From an uncultured Clostridia bacterium (GTDB lineage: Bacteria > Bacillota > Clostridia > Oscillospirales > Ruminococcaceae): a stretch of DNA of 8,397 nt. Within the stretch, counting starts at the first letter, position 1, and every line of letters starts with the position of its first letter. Shown here piece by piece: positions 1 to 6,431 of the stretch. The stretch covers positions 1 through 8,397 of the forward strand of contig CALLQM010000056.1 in assembly GCA_938014855.1 (NCBI GenBank). The letters run 5' to 3'. Under the pieces are notes generated by a model. That model was not told the origin of the DNA and ran no database searches. It saw only the letters and a program-made list of their open reading frames with translations. Made by a program: the position numbers and the translations under genes.

Positions 1-36
1 AAGAACGCCCTCTTGTTTTTTCACGATGTAATCTTT

Positions 37-522
37 TTAATGGTGAGCCGCTTCTGCAATTGCTTTTGTTTCATGAACGGTACAACGTGGATGTTCGGGC
101 GGTGCATAAATGGTATACAATTTTAGTGGCTTTTTGCCAATATTAATAAGATTGTGCCATTTATTTGCGGGAACCATGATTGCGTAGCCGTCGCAAACCT
201 TTTTTTGAAAATCGAGACATTCCTTATAATTCCCCATTTTTACAAGCCCTTCACCGTCTTCGATAAGAATAAACTGGTCAACGTCAGGATGAATTTCTAA
301 ACCAATGTCCTCGCCAACACCAATACTCATCAATGTTACTTGCAAATTGTGTCCTGTCCATATTGCGGTGCGAAACGTATTGTTGAATTTTGAAGCTTTT
401 TCAATATTCATAACACAGGGGCATGGTCCGCAATCTGTAAATCTGGTAAACTGTTTATAACACTGTGCCTGGCTTGCTTGTGTGTTTTCGCAGTATGAGC
501 TTGGACATCCTTTATGATACAT
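37..522 (-). CDS. Cupin domain protein with Cys-rich N-terminus
   Basis: Small single-domain cupin, 161 aa from the chosen start; its biochemical role is unknown. A beta-barrel core is suggested by motif 1 (GEDIGLEIHPDVDQF, residues 70-84) and motif 2 (VPANKWHNLIN, residues 117-127). H78 and H123 are likely metal ligands. The usual HxH...E pattern of motif 1 is replaced by HPDVDQ. Residues 1-36 carry six cysteines (6, 11, 21, 31, 34, 36), the last three as CGPCPC, and three more Cys occur later (102, 110, 147). The open frame extends six codons further to an ATG at 540, but AAGGGA at 537-532 lies 9 nt before the ATG at 522, and nothing resembling a ribosome binding site precedes 540. The gene is transcribed away from the flavoprotein gene. 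Cupin assignment is solid. Enzyme, metal-binding and sensor roles are all open. Confidence 0.85.
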   Translation of the reverse strand: MYHKGCPSSYCENTQASQAQCYKQFTRFTDCGPCPCVMNIEKASKFNNTFRTAIWTGHNLQVTLMSIGVGEDIGLEIHPDVDQFILIEDGEGLVKMGNYKECLDFQKKVCDGYAIMVPANKWHNLINIGKKPLKLYTIYAPPEHPRCTVHETKAIAEAAHH

Positions 523-531
523 AATGCTCAT

Positions 532-537
532 TCCCTT
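532..537 (-). promoter_or_regulatory. RBS that decides the cupin start
   Basis: AAGGGA on the minus strand, 9 nt upstream of the ATG at 522. It lies inside the longer open frame that begins at 540, so it argues for the shorter 161-aa protein. Confidence 0.6.
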
Positions 538-622
538 CATCGTTTTATAAACATTTTATTCCAATCTAAATAAAAATGTGTTTTTTTGATAAAATGATGG
601 CGAAAAACGATGCGTGATTTGA

Positions 623-651
623 TTGAAAAAGCCATAGCTTTTCGATATAAT
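623..651 (+). promoter_or_regulatory. Sigma-A-type promoter of the flavoprotein gene
   Basis: TTGAAA at 623-628 and TATAAT at 646-651 are separated by exactly 17 nt, which is near-consensus for the housekeeping sigma factor. Transcription should start near 658, about 33 nt before the ATG at 691. This also rules out translation from the upstream in-frame ATG at 610, which lies before the promoter. Confidence 0.8.
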
Positions 652-690
652 AAGGTAAGATTGGATAGAAATACAGGAGGAATTTGGATA

Positions 691-1311
691 ATGAATGTTT
701 TATTAATCAATGGAAGTCCTCATCAAAACGGCTGTACCTATACAGCTTTAAGTGAAGTTGCAAAAACCTTAACGGAATGCGGGGTAGAGGCGGAAATCGT
801 ACAGATTGGTGCAAATGCAATTCGCGGCTGTATCGGCTGTGGCAAATGTAAAGAACGCCATCTTTTTGTTTTTGACGATGACGTTTCCAATGAAATCATT
901 CGCAATGCAGAAACATCGGATGGCATGGTGATTGGTTCACCGGTTTACTATGCATCTGCAAATGGTAATTTGGTTAGCCTTTTAGATCGGATTTTCACAG
1001 CAGGCAATGCATTTGCATATAAACCCGCAGCGGCGGTTGCATCCGCCAGACGCGCCGGAACGACCGCTACATTTGATGTAATCAATAAATATTTTACCAT
1101 TCGTCAAATGCCGATTGTATCATCTTCTTATTGGAATGTCGTTCATGGAAGCACTCCGGATGAGGTTCGGCAAGACTTAGAAGGACTGCAAATCATGCGG
1201 AATTTAGGAAGAAACATGGCTTGGCTTCTTAACAGTATTGAAGCAGGGAAACAAAATGGGGTTTCGCTGCCGCAGAATGAATTTAGTAATAAAACCAGTT
1301 TTATTCGATAA
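691..1311 (+). CDS. NAD(P)H-dependent FMN reductase / iron-sulfur-flavoprotein-like protein
   Basis: Flavodoxin-fold oxidoreductase of 206 aa, probably a cytosolic FMN-binding electron carrier or quinone/nitro-type reductase. Residues 1-10 (MNVLLINGSP) form the first strand and phosphate-binding loop. SPVYYASANG (83-92) is the typical second flavin loop. GCIGCGKC (46-53) gives Cys47, Cys50 and Cys53, the compact CxxCxxC of iron-sulfur flavoproteins. The fourth Cys expected a few residues later is absent; Phe59 or a neighbour occupies the spot (CKERHLFVFDDDV). The start at 691 is set by AGGAGG at 675-680 with a 10-nt spacer and by a promoter downstream of the alternative ATG at 610. A 17-bp hairpin follows the stop codon. 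Family assignment is strong; whether it binds a cluster is uncertain. Confidence 0.88.
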   Translation: MNVLLINGSPHQNGCTYTALSEVAKTLTECGVEAEIVQIGANAIRGCIGCGKCKERHLFVFDDDVSNEIIRNAETSDGMVIGSPVYYASANGNLVSLLDRIFTAGNAFAYKPAAAVASARRAGTTATFDVINKYFTIRQMPIVSSSYWNVVHGSTPDEVRQDLEGLQIMRNLGRNMAWLLNSIEAGKQNGVSLPQNEFSNKTSFIR

Positions 1312-1332
1312 AAGAGATACGATATACGAGCA

Positions 1333-1370
1333 TACAAAGGGACAGGATTGTTGAATCCTGTCCCTTTGTA
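1333..1370 (+). terminator. 17-bp perfect hairpin, weak or atypical terminator
   Basis: The arms at 1333-1349 and 1354-1370 are perfect inverted repeats with a 4-nt GTTG loop, 22 nt after the flavoprotein stop. The GC-rich core (GGGACAGGATT) is followed on the plus strand only by TTTGTAAAA, so the U-tract is three bases long. It may be a partial terminator that lowers expression of the racemase gene, or an mRNA-stabilising or processing structure. No T-run is present on the minus strand either. Confidence 0.55.
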
Positions 1371-1450
1371 AAAACGGGTTCGCATGAAATCATTTTGTTA
1401 ATTTAAAAAGCTATGCATCCACTTAAAAAATATTGATTGGAGGAAATATA

Positions 1451-2143
1451 ATGAAAACAATTGGATTGATTGGCGGCATGAGTTGGGAGAGTACCGTTAC
1501 TTATTACCAAATCCTAAATGAAACCATAAAAAAAGAATTAGGTGGTCTGCATTCTGCAAAATGCTTGCTATACAGCGTTGATTTTGCAGAGATTGAGAAG
1601 TATCAAGCCGAAGATAATTGGAGCAAAAGCGCGGAAGTTTTAGCCGATGCGGCATCAAACTTAGAAAAAGCCGGTGCGGATTTTATTTTAATTTGTACAA
1701 ATACAATGCATAAAATTGCACCGCAAATACAAACAAAGATTTCAATTCCGATTTTGCATATTGCAGAAGCTACGGCTGATGAACTTGAACGCAGTCAAAT
1801 TACAAAAGTGGCACTGCTGGGAACCAGATATACGATGACGCAGGATTTTTATAAATCAAAACTGATCGATAGGGGAATTGATGTATTAATTCCGAATGAA
1901 AACGATATCGAAATTGTGCATAATGTGATCTATAAAGAATTATGTGTCGGAACGATTTCCCTGGAATCCAAAAAGGAATTTTTAAGAATCATTGATGATT
2001 TATCAGAGCAAGGTGCTCAAGGTGTTATCTTAGGCTGTACAGAGATTGGTCTGCTTATAAAACAGTCTGATACGAAGATCCCGCTTTTTGATACAACCTT
2101 TATTCATGCGTCAAAAGCGGCGTTGCTGTCTATTGAAAAATAA
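1451..2143 (+). CDS. Aspartate/glutamate racemase family protein
   Basis: Cofactor-independent amino-acid racemase, 230 aa, which is the usual length for the aspartate racemase/YgeA branch of the Asp/Glu/hydantoin racemase superfamily. It probably interconverts L- and D-amino acids in the cytosol by a two-thiol mechanism. The N-terminus MKTIGLIGGMSWEST is the family signature. The two catalytic cysteines are visible as ICTNTMHK (Cys82) and LGCTEIGLL (Cys196), about 114 residues apart as in YgeA. The start is chosen at 1451 because GGAGG at 1439-1443 sits 7 nt upstream; an in-frame ATG at 1433 precedes this site and is unlikely. I found no convincing own promoter, so transcription may read through from the flavoprotein gene. 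The substrate (aspartate or a broader range) cannot be read from the sequence. Confidence 0.92.
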   Translation: MKTIGLIGGMSWESTVTYYQILNETIKKELGGLHSAKCLLYSVDFAEIEKYQAEDNWSKSAEVLADAASNLEKAGADFILICTNTMHKIAPQIQTKISIPILHIAEATADELERSQITKVALLGTRYTMTQDFYKSKLIDRGIDVLIPNENDIEIVHNVIYKELCVGTISLESKKEFLRIIDDLSEQGAQGVILGCTEIGLLIKQSDTKIPLFDTTFIHASKAALLSIEK

Positions 2144-2218
2144 ATAGGGATAAAATCTTTAGATACGAATACCAAACAGAAAAACCGCTGTTAGACCGGC
2201 GTTGGAGAAAGAAAAACG

Positions 2219-2848
2219 ATGGAAAGATTTATTCAGCTTATGGAATATGTCGGAATTTTCTCTTTTGCAGTTTCTGGAAGTATTGTTGCAATTCAGGAGG
2301 ACTTTGATTTGTTCGGAATTTTCTGCCTTGCAACCGTTACAGCGATGGGTGGAGGGGTACTGCGCGATATTGTCGCAAATATCGGTGTCCCGCTATTTTT
2401 TAAAGATTGGACAACCCTTCCTCTTATTTTTGCAGCAACAACACTTTCGTGTATTTTAGGAAATCGGTGGGAATACAATCGTTTATTTGTTGCGTTAGAT
2501 GCAATGGGGCTCTCAGCGTTTGTTGTATCCTCTGGATTAAAAGCGATCGATGCAAGATATAATTTTATGCTATTTATCTTTGCAACCGCCATAACAGGTG
2601 TTGGGGGAGGCATTATGCGTGACATTATCGTCAATCGCAAGCCATCCGTGTTCCAAAGTGATATTTATACAATTGCAGGAATGATTGGAGCAATTCTTCT
2701 TTGGCTGCTTTATCCATTGATTGGTATGAAATGGTCTGCTTGTATTGCCCTGCTTGTTATCTTTTTTATCCGTATGGTTTGTTACATAAAACATATCAAT
2801 CTTCCAATTATAAAATATAGTCAAATCAAGGAAAAAAGCAACGTGTAA
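2219..2848 (+). CDS. TRIC-type / UPF0126 seven-helix membrane protein (YicG/YadS-like)
   Basis: Integral membrane protein of 209 aa with about seven hydrophobic segments (roughly 7-27, 33-54, 66-82, 88-108, 115-138, 147-165, 172-190). It contains the hallmark internal duplication: TAMGGGVLRD (41-50) and TGVGGGIMRD (126-135), the GGG-x2-RD motif of each three-helix repeat. The family includes bacterial TRIC channels, which are trimeric and cation-conducting. The E. coli relatives YadS and YicG have also been linked to glycine transport, as I recall, so channel versus amino-acid transporter is open. The start at 2219 is preceded by GGAGA at 2204-2208. It lies 75 nt after the racemase stop with no clear terminator between, so the two are probably co-transcribed. 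The lysine-containing C-terminal tail after residue 190 is likely cytosolic. Confidence 0.9.
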   Translation: MERFIQLMEYVGIFSFAVSGSIVAIQEDFDLFGIFCLATVTAMGGGVLRDIVANIGVPLFFKDWTTLPLIFAATTLSCILGNRWEYNRLFVALDAMGLSAFVVSSGLKAIDARYNFMLFIFATAITGVGGGIMRDIIVNRKPSVFQSDIYTIAGMIGAILLWLLYPLIGMKWSACIALLVIFFIRMVCYIKHINLPIIKYSQIKEKSNV

Positions 2849-2858
2849 AATCAATAAA

Positions 2859-2897
2859 AAAACCGACTGAACAATAAGCATGTGTTCAGCCGGTTTT
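2859..2897. terminator. Bidirectional intrinsic terminator between TRIC gene and TRAP operon
   Basis: The 14-nt arms 2859-2872 and 2884-2897 flank an 11-nt loop. On the plus strand the stem has one A-C mismatch and is followed by a short TTTT. On the minus strand the same position becomes a G-U wobble, so the stem is fully paired and followed by seven T residues. It therefore serves both convergent genes but should work better for the minus-strand dctPQM transcript. Confidence 0.88.
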
Positions 2898-2913
2898 CTA
2901 TGTAATATTGTTT

Positions 2914-4203
2914 TTATAAACTGTAGCCCATAATAAGCGGCAGCCAAGTTGTAAAGGATGGAATTAAGCTAATAAAAACTAGGACGATAATGTTACAAAT
3001 AATATAGGGAGCAGCGCCTCTAAAGATATCAAGAATCGGCATGCGGTTAATTTTATTGCACGCATTTAGGCACATTCCCACCGGAGGTGTAACTAACCCA
3101 ATTGCTAAACCGGTAATAAGTATTGCACCAAACTGTAAAGCGGAAAATCCATAGCTTTGCATAACAGGAAGCATAATGGGTGTTAATAACATAATAGCAG
3201 GGGTAACATCAATAAAAGTGCCTATCATCAAGATCAACAAATCAAATATGATTGCTACTGCCCATGTCGGCATGTTAAGTCCCATAAAGAACCCTGCGAC
3301 GATTTGGGGAACTTTTTGCATGGTAAGAATCCAAGTGAAAATCGTGGTAAATCCAATGATAATCATAACGGAGGCAGATGAAATTAAAGTCTTTTTAAGA
3401 GCATTCACGATTCCCTGCCATGTCAATTCGCGATAGACAAAAAAACCGACCAAAACAGCATATAAAACTGCAATTCCTGCACTTTCTGTTGCTGTGCAAA
3501 TGCCGAACGAAACACAGATAATAATGAATACAGGCATAAGCAAAGCAGGCAGACCTGCAAACATTGCACGTAAAAAATGATCTGATTGGAATTTGGTGCG
3601 AGTGGGATGCCATTTTTTTCGATTGCTGATAATAAATACTAAGATAAGCTGTGTTAAACCAATCAAAATTCCGGGAATCGCGCCAGCCATAAACAATGCG
3701 CCAATCGATGCACCCGAAATCATAGCATAAACAATCATTGGGGTAGAAGGAGGGATAATCATCCCCATTGTAGAGGATGCAACCGTGATACCGGCAGCCG
3801 ATGCGGGCGGGTAACCATGATCCTGCATAGATGGAATCAAAATGGAACCCAAAGCAGAGGTATCCGCAACAGAAGAACCGGAAATTCCTCCAAATATCAT
3901 GGATGCAACAATGTTTACTTCGCCAAGACCACCGTGAAAAGGCTTGACCAACTGAAGGCAGAAATTAATAATACGTTTGGTAATTCCTCCGGTATTCATA
4001 AGTTCGCCTGCTAACATAAACAAAGGCATCGCAATCATCAGTTCACTAAACACACCGCTCCAAACGCGTTGAGGAATCATGCTCAGGAACTTGGGAGTAT
4101 CTAAAGCTAAGTAGCTGATACAGGAAGCGCCGATGGAAAATACCAAAGGAACCCCCAGCAGAGCAAAGAATATTAAAAAAACGAGCAAAACGATCATTGC
4201 CAT
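2914..4203 (-). CDS. dctM: TRAP transporter large permease subunit DctM
   Basis: Ion-coupled transport subunit of a tripartite TRAP transporter, 429 aa and full length, with hydrophobic helices along the whole chain. Family motifs are visible: FGGISGSSVADTSALGS (104-120), the first hairpin and cation/substrate region; PPSTPMIVYA (151-160); the second-repeat element GTFIDVTPAIMLLTP (328-342); and GLVTPPVGMCLN (369-380). It works in the cytoplasmic membrane with DctQ and receives substrate from DctP. The start at 4203 is 3 nt beyond the dctQ stop and is preceded by an AAAGGG-like site lying inside the end of dctQ, which implies translational coupling. A second ATG two codons downstream is possible. 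It is the last gene of the operon and ends just before the bidirectional terminator. Substrate is not deducible. Confidence 0.95.
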   Translation of the reverse strand: MAMIVLLVFLIFFALLGVPLVFSIGASCISYLALDTPKFLSMIPQRVWSGVFSELMIAMPLFMLAGELMNTGGITKRIINFCLQLVKPFHGGLGEVNIVASMIFGGISGSSVADTSALGSILIPSMQDHGYPPASAAGITVASSTMGMIIPPSTPMIVYAMISGASIGALFMAGAIPGILIGLTQLILVFIISNRKKWHPTRTKFQSDHFLRAMFAGLPALLMPVFIIICVSFGICTATESAGIAVLYAVLVGFFVYRELTWQGIVNALKKTLISSASVMIIIGFTTIFTWILTMQKVPQIVAGFFMGLNMPTWAVAIIFDLLILMIGTFIDVTPAIMLLTPIMLPVMQSYGFSALQFGAILITGLAIGLVTPPVGMCLNACNKINRMPILDIFRGAAPYIICNIIVLVFISLIPSFTTWLPLIMGYSL

Positions 4204-4206
4204 ATG

Positions 4207-4752
4207 CTATGCACCCTTTCGTTCTTTCTGTGGCAAATTTTCTGATGTAAGCACTTTATTTTTTGGTTCAAAGTATGAATCGTCCGCCGTTATGCATTCG
4301 ATAATTTTGATAATGATACAAATAGAACAGATAATACCACAAACCGGCATAATTCCATACATATAATACATCGGAATTTCAAGTCCCATACTGAGCTGAC
4401 TGCCGGCCATTAAGGTGTACCCCCATGATTGATAGCTAAACAGGAGTACAACGACCAAAACAATGAGATAGTCTAAGACGCTGATCACTCGTTTGGTTTT
4501 TGGTTTAAGCCCATCGTAAAGAATATCAATTACAACGTGTTCATTTTTAAGTACACACAGCCCCATACCCCAAAAAGTGGTAAATGCAAACAAGACAATA
4601 TTAAACTCTGCAAGACTCTTCCAATTTAGAGAAAAGAAGTAACGCATAATAACTGCAAAAATGATGTTGACAGCTAACAAAGCCATTGCAGCCATACCAA
4701 TAAAATAATATAGTTTATATATAATTTTTCCAAATTTTTTTAGCGTAATCAT
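4207..4752 (-). CDS. dctQ: TRAP transporter small permease subunit DctQ
   Basis: Small membrane subunit of the TRAP transporter, 181 aa, with four predicted transmembrane helices (about 14-36, 50-68, 90-108, 128-150). It is needed together with DctM for uptake. Family features include the polar stretch between helices 1 and 2 (RYFFSLNWKSLAEFN, 37-51), the loop with KNEHVVIDILYD (69-80) after helix 2, and the LEIPMYYMYGIMPV segment (124-137) entering helix 4. A charged cytosolic tail of about 25 residues follows helix 4. The start at 4752 has AAGGAG at 4765-4760 with a 7-nt spacer. It is separated from dctP by 107 nt containing a hairpin and from dctM by only 3 nt. It is not fused to DctM, unlike some TRAP systems. 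Confidence 0.92.
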   Translation of the reverse strand: MITLKKFGKIIYKLYYFIGMAAMALLAVNIIFAVIMRYFFSLNWKSLAEFNIVLFAFTTFWGMGLCVLKNEHVVIDILYDGLKPKTKRVISVLDYLIVLVVVLLFSYQSWGYTLMAGSQLSMGLEIPMYYMYGIMPVCGIICSICIIIKIIECITADDSYFEPKNKVLTSENLPQKERKGA

Positions 4753-4802
4753 GTTGTATCTCCTTCTGACAGCCTAGCTAGCAAGAATGATTTAGGAATA
4801 GC

Positions 4803-4827
4803 GGGGAAAGAACGGTGTTCTTTCCCC
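4803..4827 (-). promoter_or_regulatory. Intercistronic hairpin between dctP and dctQ
   Basis: Perfect 11-bp inverted repeat, arms 4803-4813 and 4817-4827, 3-nt loop, with four G-C pairs at its base. On the transcribed strand it is followed by GCTATTCC rather than a T-run, so it is not a standard terminator. It starts 33 nt after the dctP stop. Its likely role is to protect dctP mRNA from 3' exonucleases or to cause partial termination, giving more binding protein than permease. Confidence 0.6.
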
Positions 4828-4859
4828 ACCAACACAAGAGATCCGGAGAAGGATATTAA

Positions 4860-5951
4860 TTAGGCTCCGGCTACAATTGAAAGCAGCTCGTCGAGCTCTG
4901 CCTGAGTCAAAATGCCTTCTTTTACACATTCCTGATAAACAGGCTGCATAGCTTCTTTAAACGAATTGATTTCGTCATCAGTCGGTACATAAATTTCACA
5001 GCCTGCATCCGCAACGACTTGCCGTGCTTCATTCTGCTTCACGTCAATCAGTTCATCATTAAGATCGCCCATTTCTGTGGCACATTCGCTAATGATAGTT
5101 CTATATTCTTCGGGCAGGGAATTCCACCATTCGGCATTCACATAGAACGGATCCGGATGGAACTGATAATTAACTTCGGTGAAGTATTTTTGAACTTCAT
5201 AGAATTTCATACCGCTGACGTTGACCCATGGGTTTTCCTGACCGTCTGCAACACCGGTTTTTAGGTTCATGTACAAATCAGCGTACGGTACGGATACGGT
5301 TGTAGCGCCCAAAGTTTGGAAAGTAAGATCAATCGTCTTCATTCCGTTGGTACGCATTTTTAGACCTTTCAAATCATCTGGGGTTTTGATTGGGTGTTTT
5401 CCATTTGAAAACTGACGAAAACCACCTGCGTCACATAGGTTAATAATAACCGTACCTGTTTCGGCTTCGGCTTCCGTACACACTTTTTCGGCAAGGTCAC
5501 TGGAAAGTAATGCGCTGACTTCCGCACGACTGCTTGCTAAGAAAGGCAGGGTAAACATTAGCAGGCGAGGACTGAAGTCATACTGACCGCCGCGCATACC
5601 CTGAATGGTACCGGAAACAACCTGTTCAAGCATTTCTTTTTCGGTACCCAATTGTCCGTCTCCGAAAACATCAACGGTAATGTGCCCATTTGTTTTTTCG
5701 CTTACTGTTTCTGCAAAAGTGGTCAAGCTGTCATAACGAGGGTTACCTGCAGGCTGAGCATGCCCAATTGTCATGGTAAATTCGCCCAGCGATGCAAAAG
5801 GATCTTCTTCGGATGCGGGTTCCGAACTTTCTGCTGCGCTGTTGGTTTCTGGTGCGGCTTCGTCCTTCTCAGGGGCACTGGAATTGGTGCCGCAAGCAGC
5901 TAGACTGAATGCCATTGAAAATGCCATTACAAGTGCTAACATCTTTTTCAT
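4860..5951 (-). CDS. dctP: TRAP transporter substrate-binding lipoprotein DctP
   Basis: Extracytoplasmic solute receptor of the DctP family, 363 aa. The N-terminus MKKMLALVMAFSMAFSLAAC is a lipoprotein signal peptide with lipobox LAAC and lipidated Cys20, followed by an acidic Ser/Glu/Pro/Ala linker (about 21-52). The binding domain begins near residue 57 (FTMTIGHAQPAGNPRY). Family hallmarks are GGFRQFSNGKHPIKTPDDLKGLKMRT (176-201), in which Arg200 is the conserved residue that pairs with the substrate carboxylate, and VADGQENP (234-241). The start has AGGAGG at 5967-5962 with an 8-nt spacer. The protein is anchored to the outer face of the membrane and hands a carboxylate substrate to DctQM. 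First gene of the operon, divergent from the GntR regulator. The conserved Arg points to an organic acid; the exact substrate is unknown. Confidence 0.95.
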   Translation of the reverse strand: MKKMLALVMAFSMAFSLAACGTNSSAPEKDEAAPETNSAAESSEPASEEDPFASLGEFTMTIGHAQPAGNPRYDSLTTFAETVSEKTNGHITVDVFGDGQLGTEKEMLEQVVSGTIQGMRGGQYDFSPRLLMFTLPFLASSRAEVSALLSSDLAEKVCTEAEAETGTVIINLCDAGGFRQFSNGKHPIKTPDDLKGLKMRTNGMKTIDLTFQTLGATTVSVPYADLYMNLKTGVADGQENPWVNVSGMKFYEVQKYFTEVNYQFHPDPFYVNAEWWNSLPEEYRTIISECATEMGDLNDELIDVKQNEARQVVADAGCEIYVPTDDEINSFKEAMQPVYQECVKEGILTQAELDELLSIVAGA

Positions 5952-5969
5952 AGGTAATTCTCCTCCTAA

Positions 5970-6014
5970 AATAGATAAACTTTAATCTATTGTTAGCGGA
6001 GCGACTGCTCTGCT
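5970..6014 (-). promoter_or_regulatory. Two tandem inverted repeats in the dctP leader
   Basis: AATAGAT/ATCTATT (5970-5976 and 5985-5991) lies immediately upstream of the dctP ribosome binding site. AGCGGAGC/GCTCTGCT (5995-6002 and 6007-6014, 4-nt spacer) is an imperfect 8-bp repeat just before it. On the minus-strand transcript the second stem has one A-C mismatch; read on the plus strand that position is a G-T pair. They may fold in the 5' UTR and protect the transcript or tune translation. No known riboswitch pattern is recognisable. Confidence 0.35.
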
Positions 6015-6034
6015 TACAAACTAAAAGTAAAAAG

Positions 6035-6042
6035 TGTATACA
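6035..6042. promoter_or_regulatory. Putative GntR operator O1, dctP side
   Basis: TGTATACA palindrome about 87 bp upstream of the dctP start. It fits the FadR-type GntR consensus core GT-M-K-AC. The surroundings are poly-A/T. It overlaps a possible minus-strand promoter with a TATACA or TACACT -10 element, so binding here would probably repress dctPQM. It shares GTGTATACAA with O4. Confidence 0.6.
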
Positions 6043-6134
6043 ATTTTTTAAAAAAGTAAAATCAAATTATAAATCCAGTTATAAAATTTAATATGTCGTA
6101 TTTGAACGAATAAATAAAGAACCATTTATTAGTT

Positions 6135-6142
6135 TGTATACA
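6135..6142. promoter_or_regulatory. Putative GntR operator O2, dctP side
   Basis: A second TGTATACA, exactly 100 bp from O1. Read on the minus strand its context ATGTGTATACAAA matches O4 over 13 bases, which argues for a real site and not a chance octamer. Confidence 0.55.
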
Positions 6143-6258
6143 CATATTAGCAAATGAATACAGAAAAAGCAATTAAAAAAAATCATGTAATTTTTAGATA
6201 TATTTACTATATTTAATTATAAAACATGGAAATAACAGCTTATAATTCAATTATTATA

Positions 6259-6300
6259 GATACAAGCTCAAAGATTAGTTCGATTTTTTGTGCTTGTATC
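6259..6300. repeat. Inverted repeat GATACAAGC/GCTTGTATC
   Basis: Perfect 9-bp arms at 6259-6267 and 6292-6300, separated by 24 nt, midway between the two pairs of GTATAC sites. It could be a second regulator site or a cruciform/hairpin in an upstream transcript. It has no T-run directly after it, so it is unlikely to be a terminator. Confidence 0.4.
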
Positions 6301-6342
6301 CAAATGTATGTTTTGCGTTTTTTTAAGTTGCACAAAATTTGA

Positions 6343-6375
6343 ATACAAACTTTGTATCATCTACTATTCATGAAT
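6343..6375. repeat. Two short palindromes upstream of the gntR promoter
   Basis: ATACAAA-C-TTTGTAT (6343-6357, 7-bp arms) and ATTCATGAAT (6366-6375) lie just 5' of the -35 box at 6384. They may be extra protein-binding sites. The DNA is AT-rich, so chance is a real alternative. Confidence 0.3.
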
Positions 6376-6383
6376 GTATCTAC

Positions 6384-6412
6384 TTGACACAAATGGTATA
6401 CATGATTACAAT
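6384..6412 (+). promoter_or_regulatory. Sigma-A-type promoter of the GntR regulator
   Basis: Consensus TTGACA at 6384-6389 and TACAAT at 6407-6412 with a 17-nt spacer. The start of transcription is expected near 6419. The palindrome GTATAC at 6396-6401 sits within the spacer, and another lies about 13-20 nt into the transcript, which fits negative autoregulation. Confidence 0.82.
6395..6402. promoter_or_regulatory. Putative GntR operator O3, inside gntR promoter
   Basis: GGTATACA, with core GTATAC at 6396-6401, lies between the -35 and -10 boxes. A bound repressor would block RNA polymerase directly. One position differs from the TGTATACA of the other three sites. Confidence 0.6.
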
Positions 6413-6431
6413 AAGAGTTAGCATTTTAATG

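Noticed and set aside
1..36. Terminator for the cupin gene at the left edge
   Set aside because: No inverted repeat is visible in the 36 bases available; the terminator, if any, is outside the window.
113..118. GTATAC inside the cupin gene as an operator
   Set aside because: It encodes ordinary cupin residues (LYTIY) and has no promoter around it; one or two chance copies of a 6-mer are expected in a window this size.
610..690. 27-residue N-terminal extension of the flavoprotein from an ATG at 610
   Set aside because: The promoter TTGAAA-N17-TATAAT (623-651) lies inside it and a strong AGGAGG precedes the ATG at 691, so the extension would not be transcribed from that promoter.
2570..2947. 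Open frame on the minus strand opposite the TRIC gene and terminator
   Set aside because: It is antisense to a well-supported gene, crosses the bidirectional terminator and resembles no protein family.
5652..5985. Plus-strand open frames opposite dctP
   Set aside because: They are reading-frame shadows of the DctP lipoprotein's Ala/Ser/Glu-rich linker and have no ribosome binding sites.
6066..6071. TATAAT on the minus strand as the dctP -10 box
   Set aside because: No acceptable -35 hexamer is found 16-18 nt upstream and no TG extension is present; the dctP promoter is left unassigned.
6100..6120. Catabolite-responsive element (cre) near TTTGAACGAATAA
   Set aside because: It is one base short of the cre spacing and lacks the symmetric half, so it does not fit the consensus.
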